This document shows positions 1 to 5,979 of a stretch of DNA of 27,309 nt, one piece after another; within the stretch, counting starts at the first letter, position 1, and each line of letters opens with the position of its first letter. Below the pieces are notes generated by a model that was not told the DNA's origin, did no database searches, and saw only the letters and a list, made by a program, of their open reading frames with translations. Source of the stretch: a virus. Location of the stretch: positions 1-27,309 of the IMG/VR virus record IMGVR_UViG_3300024433_000638; one strand, given 5' to 3'. The position numbers and the translations under genes are program-made.

Positions 1-23
1 AATAATGTGATTAATTTTTTCAT
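1..23 (-). CDS. 5' end of a gene running off the left edge (partial)
   Basis: Only seven codons are visible, read on the minus strand from the ATG at 23-21: MKKLITL. Lys-Lys followed by hydrophobic residues is how many signal peptides start, but seven residues cannot establish that. The main support is context. The ATG lies 20 bases downstream of a well-formed Bacteroidetes-type promoter (minus strand, 74-43) and is the first ATG after it. The function is unknown. It follows the ClpC gene on the same strand but has its own promoter. Confidence 0.4.
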
Positions 24-42
24 ATTGTTTGATTTTATACTA

Positions 43-74
43 CAAATATAAGGCAAATAATTCGATTAAACAAA
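43..74 (-). promoter_or_regulatory. Bacteroidetes-type promoter (TTTG-N20-TATATTTG)
   Basis: On the minus strand, TTTG (74-71) is followed after exactly 20 bases by TATATTTG (50-43). This fits the known Bacteroidetes primary sigma consensus, a -33 TTTG and a -7 TAnnTTTG about 19-21 bases apart. It begins just after the ClpC stop codon and points at the ATG at 23, so it drives the gene leaving the window on the left. The architecture is identical to the promoter at 3545-3576. Confidence 0.65.
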
Positions 75-78
75 TTTT

Positions 79-2175
79 TTAAGATATTTTTATTACAATC
101 TCCTCTTTTGACTTAGAATAACTAACCTTAATTGTTTGTCCTTCTTCTACTCTACCACTTAAAATCTCCTCAGAAACAGGATCTTCAATATGTTTTTGTA
201 TCGCCCTATTTAAAGGTCTTGCACCATACTCCTCATCATAACCAACTTCCACTAAATGATCTTTAGCGGTTTTATTAATTTGTAACGTATAACCTATTTC
301 AGAAACCCTACTAACTAATTTATTGATTTCTAACTCAACTATTTTACCTATCTGTTCTTTGGTAAGTGATTTAAATATAATAACGTCATCTAATCTATTT
401 AAGAATTCTGGTGGGAATTGTTTTTTAAGTTCATCAGTTAATAAACTTTCTTTTATCTCATCTTCTCTTTCCATTTTAGACTTAGTACCAAAACCAACAC
501 CCGTACCAAAATCATTTAATTTTTTAACACCAACATTAGATGTCATAATAACCATACAGTTTTTAAAGTTTACCTTTCTACCCGCACTATCGGTTAATTG
601 TCCATCATCTAACATCTGTAATAATGTATTGTAAATGTCTTTGTTGGCTTTCTCTATCTCATCAAACAACACAATAGAGTAAGGTTTTCTTCTCACCTTT
701 TCAGTCAGTTGCCCACCTTCTTCATGTCCAACGTATCCTGGAGGAGAACCAATTAATCTAGAGATTGAGTGTTTTTCTTGAAATTCTGACATATCCATTC
801 TAATGAGAGAATCTTCGTCTCCGAACATAAACTCCGCCAGTTTCTTCGCAATATGTGTTTTACCAACACCTGTGGGACCTAAGAACATAAATGAACCAAT
901 AGGTTTCTTTGGGTTTCTTATACCCACTCTATTTCTTCTAATAGATTTGGCAATCTTTTCTAACGCCATTTCTTGTCCAATTATAGATTTTTCCATATCT
1001 TTTTCCATATCTAACATTCTCTTACCCTGATCCCCACTAATTCGTTTCAATGGTATACCTGTCATAGATGCAACAACTTCATTAACATCTTCAGTAGTTA
1101 TAGGAGTTCTGTCTTTAGATAAACTTTCTAACCATTTATCTTTTTCAATATCTAATTTTTCATTTACGATTCTTTCTTCATCTCTAAGTCTGGCAGCTTC
1201 TTCGTATTTTTGTTTTTTAACGACTTCACCCTTTTTATCTTTAATCTTTAAGATGTCACTTTCTAATTTACTGATAGATTTAGGTGGTTTAATATTAATT
1301 TGACTTTTAGAACCTACCTCATCCATAATATCAATTGCTTTGTCAGGAAATTCTCTATCAGTGATATACCTATCTGCCATTTTAACACATTGTTCAATGG
1401 TTTCTTGTGGGTATTCTACTTTGTGGTATGATTCATACGAATCTTTAATTTTGTTTAAAATCTTAATAGTGTCTTCTACTGAAGGTGGATCGATGATTAC
1501 TTGTTGAAACCTTCTTGTCAATGCACCATCCTTTTCTATGTGTTCTCTAAACTCATCTAAGGTAGTTGCACCTATTAATTGTAAGTCACCTCTCGACAAT
1601 GCGGGTTTTAATACATTCGCAGCATCCATAGAACCACTACTGTTACCTGCACCTACAACATTGTGAAGTTCATCCAAAAATAGGATAACATTATCCACTT
1701 CCATTAATTCGTCAACAATACCTTTAATTCTTTCTTCGAATTGTCCCCTATACTTAGTACCTGCAACCAAAGAAGTTAAATCTAAAGAAACTATTCTTTT
1801 ATCTAATAATGTCCTAGGTGCTTCACCTTGTACGATTTTAAGGGCTAAACCTTCCACTATAGTAGTTTTCCCAACACCAGGGTCACCTATAATAACAGGA
1901 TTGTTCTTTTTCTTTCTAGCCAATATCTGAGCAACTCTTCTAATAGAATCATCCCTACCAATTACAGGGTCAATTTTACCTTCACCTGCTCTTTTAGTTA
2001 CATCTATTGAGAAGTTATCTAATATAGGTGTTTCAGTATTCTTACTACTACTTTTACTTTTTCTATTTTTATAACCACTACCTTCACCATCAGTTTCTGC
2101 GGGTTCTATAGAACTTACTACATTACTTTTACATTTTCTATAACTAATTTTCATATTTTTAAAAATATTACTCAT
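79..2175 (-). CDS. clpC: ClpC-type AAA+ protein unfoldase, main part (frameshifted gene)
   Basis: Hsp100/ClpC ATPase that would unfold protein substrates and thread them into a ClpP peptidase. Visible in 698 residues: first AAA+ domain with Walker A GDPGVGKT (97-104), pore loop KYRG (141-144) and Walker B ILFLDE (164-169); a short UVR-like helical linker (about 300-355, KYEEAARLRDEE), typical of ClpC rather than ClpB; second AAA+ domain with Walker A GPTGVGKT (433-440), pore GYVG (480-483), Walker B IVLFDE (501-506), and sensor-2 GARP (651-654). A VGF tripeptide (560-562) sits where ClpA/ClpX/ClpC carry the ClpP-docking loop, so use of host ClpP is likely. The ATG at 2175 is probably not the real start: this frame stays open upstream to 2283 and encodes the second half of the Clp N-domain. 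No clpP is visible in the window. Confidence 0.93.
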   Translation of the reverse strand: MSNIFKNMKISYRKCKSNVVSSIEPAETDGEGSGYKNRKSKSSSKNTETPILDNFSIDVTKRAGEGKIDPVIGRDDSIRRVAQILARKKKNNPVIIGDPGVGKTTIVEGLALKIVQGEAPRTLLDKRIVSLDLTSLVAGTKYRGQFEERIKGIVDELMEVDNVILFLDELHNVVGAGNSSGSMDAANVLKPALSRGDLQLIGATTLDEFREHIEKDGALTRRFQQVIIDPPSVEDTIKILNKIKDSYESYHKVEYPQETIEQCVKMADRYITDREFPDKAIDIMDEVGSKSQINIKPPKSISKLESDILKIKDKKGEVVKKQKYEEAARLRDEERIVNEKLDIEKDKWLESLSKDRTPITTEDVNEVVASMTGIPLKRISGDQGKRMLDMEKDMEKSIIGQEMALEKIAKSIRRNRVGIRNPKKPIGSFMFLGPTGVGKTHIAKKLAEFMFGDEDSLIRMDMSEFQEKHSISRLIGSPPGYVGHEEGGQLTEKVRRKPYSIVLFDEIEKANKDIYNTLLQMLDDGQLTDSAGRKVNFKNCMVIMTSNVGVKKLNDFGTGVGFGTKSKMEREDEIKESLLTDELKKQFPPEFLNRLDDVIIFKSLTKEQIGKIVELEINKLVSRVSEIGYTLQINKTAKDHLVEVGYDEEYGARPLNRAIQKHIEDPVSEEILSGRVEEGQTIKVSYSKSKEEIVIKIS

Positions 2176-2264
2176 ATCACTTTTTACTTTTATAGAAGCT
2201 AATAATATATGTTGTGTATCTAAATAAGAGTCATTTAAACTATCACACTCTTTTTCCGCACCTT

Positions 2265-2543
2265 TTAAGATATTTCTGTAATATCATCTAACGGAATGTC
2301 TTTCGAAGTAGTTTTAACCTGATCAAAGTCATCTTTCTCCATCATAAGTTTTTTTTCGATTTTCTTATGTAGTTTGTCCACATCCACACCCATTTTTAAT
2401 AACGTATTAATTGCGTTATTATTATAATCATTTATTAAGGATATTACAATATGTTCTATTCTAACTACATCATCACCATAATATTTCGCCTGCTTTAACG
2501 ACATATTTATGATTCTCTTCACTTTTGGTAACACATTTCTCAT
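2265..2543 (-). CDS. clpC: ClpC N-terminal domain, first half (split from the main ORF by a frameshift)
   Basis: Encodes 92 residues that match the first of the two repeats in a Clp N-domain: helix, then IEHIVISLI, then a GVDVDKLHKKIE helix, followed by the inter-repeat segment containing DIPL. The stop at 2267-2265 cuts it before the second repeat. That repeat (ECDSLNDSYLDTQHILLAS) is present in the next frame, 2283-2176, fused directly to the 698-residue ATPase. Adding one T next to 2267-2268 would join everything into one protein of about 821 residues, a normal ClpC length. The start at 2543 follows an ATATTTAT box, as the phage structural genes do. As it stands, this is either a separate adaptor-like fragment or half of a broken or mis-sequenced gene. 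Confidence 0.85.
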   Translation of the reverse strand: MRNVLPKVKRIINMSLKQAKYYGDDVVRIEHIVISLINDYNNNAINTLLKMGVDVDKLHKKIEKKLMMEKDDFDQVKTTSKDIPLDDITEIS

Positions 2544-2562
2544 AATAAATTTGTTTTTTTAT

Positions 2563-2570
2563 ATAAATAT
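2563..2570 (-). promoter_or_regulatory. ATATTTAT box upstream of clpC
   Basis: ATATTTAT on the minus strand, 19 bases before the ATG at 2543. It is one of eleven such boxes placed just upstream of genes here. The complement reads TATAAATA at 2562-2569, the T4 late-promoter box, facing the methyltransferase gene, so this copy could in principle serve either direction. Confidence 0.45.
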
Positions 2571-2603
2571 CATTATCTTTGTTTCAAAGTTAATTATAAT
2601 ATT

Positions 2604-3527
2604 ATGGAAAGTCAATACAAATTACAATTAGGTGATACAAAAATCGTACTAAAAGATATGATTGAGAGAGGGGAAAAAGTAGATATGATATTTACATCAC
2701 CACCCTACTTCTCAATGAGAAAAAATTATAGTGGGAATGATGATGGTGAAATTGGATCGATACATGTGGACGATTACGCAGATTGGTTTTTAGAATTTAC
2801 AGAATTATTTCTTAAAGTTTTAAAACCAAACGGTAGTTTCTTTCTTAATATTAATGATAAAATAGATAAGGGTGTTGTACATCCCGTAATTGATGAGTTA
2901 AAATATAAAATGAGAAAACAGGGTTGGCATATGGTTGCAAAACCCTATATATGGTTTAAGAAAAACGCCATACCAACAAACTGTAAGTATAGGGCGATAG
3001 ATAGATATGAATACGTATTCCATTTTTCTAATTCTAACAAACCAAAGTTTAGGGCAGACAATTGTAGAACAGAACATTCTGAAGTAACTAAAAAACGTTT
3101 TGAGAAACCTGTTACTACTATTAATTCTAGAGATGGGGTATATGATTCACAAATGAGAGAGTTAAACTCTAAAGGTTCATTACCACACAATGTAGTTATC
3201 GCAGCGTCTGAAACAAATCCAGGTATTTTACATCCTGCACCTTTTAGTGTTGAGTTAGCAGAATGGTTTGTTAAAATAGGTTGTGATGAAAATGATATAG
3301 TTTTAGATCCATTTGCAGGTTCATCCACTACTGGTGTAGCTTCACTAAAAAATAATAGAAAATTTATCGGTATAGACTTAGTTGAGTTTAATATTAGTTT
3401 TGGTAGAAAGAGAATGAACCATTATTTAGATACTGGTGAAACATATATACCTAAAAATATGTTAGATGATAAGGGTATAGATGTCAATTATTACAAAATT
3501 AAAGGTAAACACATTAACAATCCTTAA
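2604..3527 (+). CDS. DNA methyltransferase, beta class (N4-cytosine or N6-adenine)
   Basis: S-adenosylmethionine-dependent DNA amino-methyltransferase. The catalytic motif IV TSPPYF (31-36) precedes the cofactor motif I VLDPFAGSSTTG (233-244), an order that defines the beta class; FIGIDL (254-259) follows as motif II. WFKKNAIP (117-124) matches a conserved segment before the variable target-recognition region (about 125-205). SPPY rather than DPPY leans toward N4-cytosine, but the base cannot be settled from the motif. The 307-residue length is complete for the family. No cognate endonuclease is visible, so an orphan phage enzyme that protects phage DNA from host restriction or alters expression is likely. 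It is divergent from clpC across a 60-base gap. Confidence 0.9.
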   Translation: MESQYKLQLGDTKIVLKDMIERGEKVDMIFTSPPYFSMRKNYSGNDDGEIGSIHVDDYADWFLEFTELFLKVLKPNGSFFLNINDKIDKGVVHPVIDELKYKMRKQGWHMVAKPYIWFKKNAIPTNCKYRAIDRYEYVFHFSNSNKPKFRADNCRTEHSEVTKKRFEKPVTTINSRDGVYDSQMRELNSKGSLPHNVVIAASETNPGILHPAPFSVELAEWFVKIGCDENDIVLDPFAGSSTTGVASLKNNRKFIGIDLVEFNISFGRKRMNHYLDTGETYIPKNMLDDKGIDVNYYKIKGKHINNP

Positions 3528-3544
3528 TATTTTAACACAATTTA

Positions 3545-3576
3545 TTTGACTAAATAATAAAATTTTTATATATTTG
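3545..3576 (+). promoter_or_regulatory. Bacteroidetes-type promoter (TTTG-N20-TATATTTG), possibly leaderless
   Basis: TTTG (3545-3548), 20 bases, then TATATTTG (3569-3576): a full match to the Bacteroidetes -33/-7 consensus. The ATG at 3582 is only five bases beyond the -7 element, so transcription would begin at or beside the start codon and give a leaderless or nearly leaderless mRNA. It would drive the small-gene cluster 3582-4722. Confidence 0.65.
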
Positions 3577-3581
3577 TAAAT

Positions 3582-3806
3582 ATGATACCAAGCGCACCGA
3601 CATTTAGAAAAATAGTAATCCTTCTAAAAGATGAAGAAGGTAAACCAACTGATAGAGTAGAATATGAAGATTCTGCAATGGTTATAACAGGTAATTATGT
3701 TTTAATTACTGAAGAAAATAGAGTTTCGATAAATGAACCCTCCGAAATTAAAGGAGATGTTTACGAACTTAAAAAAATACATTCATATAAACTTTTAAAA
3801 GATTAA
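3582..3806 (+). CDS. Small protein of unknown function (74 aa)
   Basis: I do not recognise this protein. It is 74 residues with no membrane segment. The pattern of short beta strands (RKIVILLKD, AMVITGNYVLITEE) around acidic turns suggests a small compact beta fold. It is the first gene after a host-type promoter and may be translated from a leaderless message, since the -7 element ends five bases before the ATG. The next gene begins two bases after its stop, so the two are probably cotranscribed. Placement behind a host-like promoter, in a group of small genes, is what early or middle phage genes look like; that is inference. Confidence 0.75.
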   Translation: MIPSAPTFRKIVILLKDEEGKPTDRVEYEDSAMVITGNYVLITEENRVSINEPSEIKGDVYELKKIHSYKLLKD

Positions 3807-3808
3807 TT

Positions 3809-4105
3809 ATGGTTTTAATAAAACACGAAGAAAACGGATCCATAGAGTGTCTTTATGACTCCTCTAATATTTTAGGTTCAAAGTATATAACCAATCAAAA
3901 AAAATTGGCAATAATATTTAACTCTGGTAGACAATATGTGTACGAAGGGGTTACTTTCACAGATTATTCAAAGTTCGAAAAAAGTGAAAGTCAGGGTAAG
4001 TTATTACATAGTGTGATAAAAAAATATTCATACTCACAATCAAAAGATTTAGTAGATGTAAAACCTTTAGTAGAACAAATAGAAGAAATTAAAAGTACGT
4101 TATGA
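3809..4105 (+). CDS. KTSC-domain protein
   Basis: 98 residues. Roughly 8-70 fits the KTSC domain, a small fold first noted at the C-terminus of a lysyl-tRNA synthetase and common as a stand-alone phage or bacterial protein: a Tyr-Asp strand start (ECLYDSSNILGSKY), a strand pair with IIFNSGRQYVYEGV, then the signature helix-turn SQGKLLHSVIKKYSYS. The molecular role of KTSC proteins is not established. The ATG overlaps no neighbour upstream; its stop overlaps the next ATG (ATGA, 4102-4105), indicating translational coupling. Confidence 0.7.
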   Translation: MVLIKHEENGSIECLYDSSNILGSKYITNQKKLAIIFNSGRQYVYEGVTFTDYSKFEKSESQGKLLHSVIKKYSYSQSKDLVDVKPLVEQIEEIKSTL

Positions 4106-4296
4106 AAAAACCTTCCTACCAGATAAAAAAAATTATGGTTAATAGTGGTAAACCACAACACGTAATTTTATTAGACTCCACAGGTGTAGTGTTCGAAACT
4201 AACAAATTTGAACAGGTAATTAAAATGTGTGAAATATTAAACACTAATTCAGATAGTGGGTGGAGATACGAAATTATCACAATAGTAAATAAATAG
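4102..4296 (+). CDS. Small protein of unknown function (64 aa)
   Basis: 64 residues, not recognised. It starts inside the stop of the KTSC gene (ATGA), so it is almost certainly translated by coupling. The sequence reads as strand (QIKKIMVNS), strand (HVILLDSTGVVFE), helix (FEQVIKMCEILN), strand (RYEIITIV), a small alpha/beta protein, with no signal or membrane segment. A short hairpin and the left arm of an inverted repeat follow directly after the stop. Confidence 0.7.
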   Translation: MKKPSYQIKKIMVNSGKPQHVILLDSTGVVFETNKFEQVIKMCEILNTNSDSGWRYEIITIVNK

Positions 4297-4306
4297 AAAC
4301 GGGCGT
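4292..4306 (+). repeat. Left arm of a 15-bp inverted repeat flanking the 4342-4722 gene
   Basis: AATAGAAACGGGCGT, the exact reverse complement of 4731-4745. The arm itself also folds locally: GAAAC (4296-4300), loop GGGC, GTTTC (4305-4309). The arms are separated by about 424 bases that contain one complete small gene and nothing else. Confidence 0.8.
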
Positions 4307-4341
4307 TTCGATTAATAATAAATAAATAAAAAATAAAAATT

Positions 4342-4722
4342 ATGGATACAATTTTAATAACAGTGTCAGTTTTGTCTACTTTAGGCGTGGTTGCAATAGT
4401 CTTATCTATTGTAAATGTCCTAAATAGGTTAAAAGGTAAGGTTGATGTTGAAACAATGGTTAGTTTGGAACACTATGCCGAAAAGGTAGAAAGTAGTCTT
4501 AGAGAAGACATAGAAAACAATTATAGATTAATAGATAGAAGTGTAGAAGATATACACAATATATACGACAAGAAATATGAAAAGTTGTATGATTACATAT
4601 GTAAGGTTGACAAAAGGATTGATTCAAGATCCGATAAATTAGTCAATCATATGTGTAGTGAGTTTGATCGCCTACACAACAAAATAGATAAAAAAGAAGA
4701 AAAAAAGTTACTTAACGATTAA
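4342..4722 (+). CDS. Small membrane-anchored coiled-coil protein
   Basis: 126 residues. One N-terminal transmembrane segment (about 4-27: ILITVSVLSTLGVVAIVLSI) with few charges before it, then a long charged helical region (about 35-126) rich in Glu, Lys, Asp and Arg with heptad-like spacing (VESSLREDIENNYRLIDRSV), likely a coiled coil on the cytoplasmic side. The architecture is holin- or spanin-adjacent in general shape, but no family motif is visible and I do not assign lysis. It could also organise a complex at the inner membrane. The gene is enclosed by a 15-bp inverted repeat (4292-4306 and 4731-4745). Confidence 0.75.
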   Translation: MDTILITVSVLSTLGVVAIVLSIVNVLNRLKGKVDVETMVSLEHYAEKVESSLREDIENNYRLIDRSVEDIHNIYDKKYEKLYDYICKVDKRIDSRSDKLVNHMCSEFDRLHNKIDKKEEKKLLND

Positions 4723-4750
4723 ATAGTAATACGCCCGTTTCTATTTTTTA
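4721..4750 (+). terminator. Possible weak terminator with right arm of the inverted repeat
   Basis: AAATAG (4721-4726) pairs with CTATTT (4741-4746), followed by more T residues. The stem is AT-only except for one G-C pair, so as a terminator it is weak. The loop holds GCCC, complementary to the GGGC loop of the hairpin at 4296-4309. Positions 4731-4745 (ACGCCCGTTTCTATT) are the right arm of the inverted repeat. Confidence 0.35.
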
Positions 4751-4752
4751 TG

Positions 4753-4780
4753 ATATTTATCCATAAAGAGAAATATTTAT
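4753..4780 (+). promoter_or_regulatory. Two ATATTTAT boxes upstream of the nucleotidyltransferase gene
   Basis: ATATTTAT occurs at 4753-4760 and again at 4773-4780. The first is 24 bases from the ATG at 4785 and follows a T-run, as other copies do. The second is only four bases from the ATG, too close for a -10 element with a leader. Confidence 0.5.
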
Positions 4781-4784
4781 TATT

Positions 4785-5582
4785 ATGGATATAAAAAAAA
4801 TTACAGAACAAGAAGTTAGTGACATAATAAAAAAAGAAGATATTGACTTATCTTCTTTTGAGGTTCAGTCAAGTTTAAACCCAAAAATATTCGATAAAGA
4901 ACAACACATGCATGAAGATGTAAGGAGAAGACTTCTTATGATTGCAGATGATTTCTTTGAAACTTTAAATGTAGGTTGGGTAGATATAGATGATATTATA
5001 TTAACAGGTAGTTTGGCTAATTTTAATTGGTCTAGATTCTCAGATGTAGATTTACATATATTAGTGAATTTCAGTGAGGTAGATGAGAATGAGGAATTAG
5101 TAAAAGAATACTTTAACTCCAAAAAGAATTTATGGAATGAGAAACACGACATAACAATAAAAGGTTATGACGTGGAGTTATATATGCAAGATACTGAAGA
5201 ACCACACGTATCTAGTGGTGTATATTCTATAATGTGGGATGGGTGGGTTATTAAGCCAGATATCACTAAAAAAGAAATAGATTCTAAAAAAGTAGAACAA
5301 AAGGTAAATAATATAATTGATGCAATATATGATATCTATTATATGTACAAACACGAAGACTACGACAAAACAATCAGAATGATTAAAAATCTTAAAGATA
5401 AAATTAAGAAAATGAGACAAACTGGGTTAGATCGTGAAGGTGAGTATTCATTCGAAAATATTGCATTTAAAGTACTAAGAAGAACTATGTATTTAGATAA
5501 ATTAAGTGAGATTGAAACTAAGTCATATGACAAATCACTTACTTTAGATGAATCCAAAATAAGACTTAAGAATATATTATAA
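4785..5582 (+). CDS. Predicted nucleotidyltransferase (polymerase beta-type fold)
   Basis: 265 residues. The core motif is GS (75-76), then SDVDLHILV with the metal-binding pair D87 and D89, then a third acidic position in YDVELYMQD (about D129/E131). This GS-x(n)-DxD-acid pattern defines the minimal nucleotidyltransferase fold, which moves a nucleotidyl group from an NTP to protein, RNA or small molecule; the substrate here is unknown. The N-terminal part (VQSSLNPKIFD and a helical RRRLLMIADDFFETL) resembles an arrangement I associate with phage-encoded members. A C-terminal helical region (about 165-265) completes it. The gene has ATATTTAT boxes like the structural genes, arguing for late expression, and an LDE|S site near the C-terminus. 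Confidence 0.75.
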   Translation: MDIKKITEQEVSDIIKKEDIDLSSFEVQSSLNPKIFDKEQHMHEDVRRRLLMIADDFFETLNVGWVDIDDIILTGSLANFNWSRFSDVDLHILVNFSEVDENEELVKEYFNSKKNLWNEKHDITIKGYDVELYMQDTEEPHVSSGVYSIMWDGWVIKPDITKKEIDSKKVEQKVNNIIDAIYDIYYMYKHEDYDKTIRMIKNLKDKIKKMRQTGLDREGEYSFENIAFKVLRRTMYLDKLSEIETKSYDKSLTLDESKIRLKNIL

Positions 5583-5612
5583 TTTAATTTGTGTTTTTTT
5601 ATAAAAAATGCA

Positions 5613-5620
5613 ATATTTAT
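5613..5620 (+). promoter_or_regulatory. ATATTTAT box upstream of 5637
   Basis: ATATTTAT ends 16 bases before the ATG at 5637, with a seven-T run about 15 bases further upstream. It probably serves the cotranscribed run 5637-11128, which has no other box. Confidence 0.55.
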
Positions 5621-5636
5621 TTAATAAAACATAATT

Positions 5637-5960
5637 ATGGGAACATATTTAACTGGGACATATTCAGTAATACATAACAGTAGTAATGCAGACTTTGATA
5701 ATAACGTATATAGTGCAATATATATTGTAACTGCGAGTGTTGCATTAACAATTAATGGTACAAGTTTCACACCAACAGTTGCGGGAGAAACTATAGATAT
5801 TATCGTACAAGAAGATGGTACTACATTAAACGCAGCTTACCTACTATTAGGAAATCCAAAACCTGCGGGACTATTTAAAACTGGTTTAATAAGTTCAACT
5901 GGTGGTACTGAACAATATCAATTTGTAAACATTAAAACAGGTTTACCAACTAACGGATAA
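5637..5960 (+). CDS. Small beta-rich probable structural protein
   Basis: 107 residues, not recognised as a named family. It is rich in Thr, Ser, Gly, Asn and Val with alternating beta-strand patterns (YSAIYIVTASVALTINGTSF), no Cys, few charges and no membrane segment, which is typical of a virion surface or decoration protein. It is the first gene of a run of structural-type genes and has the presumed late promoter box. A head decoration protein or small fibre/collar protein are the main options; the sequence does not choose between them. Confidence 0.65.
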   Translation: MGTYLTGTYSVIHNSSNADFDNNVYSAIYIVTASVALTINGTSFTPTVAGETIDIIVQEDGTTLNAAYLLLGNPKPAGLFKTGLISSTGGTEQYQFVNIKTGLPTNG

Positions 5961-5979
5961 AAAATATAAAAATATAAAA

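Noticed and set aside
2255-2290. Programmed -1 frameshift joining the two clpC parts
   Set aside because: The overlap window of about 19 bases has no X-XXY-YYZ heptamer, and a single missing T explains the split more simply. Kept only as a less likely alternative.
2595-2600. TATAAT as a -10 element for the methyltransferase gene
   Set aside because: It ends four bases before the ATG and has no -35 at suitable distance.
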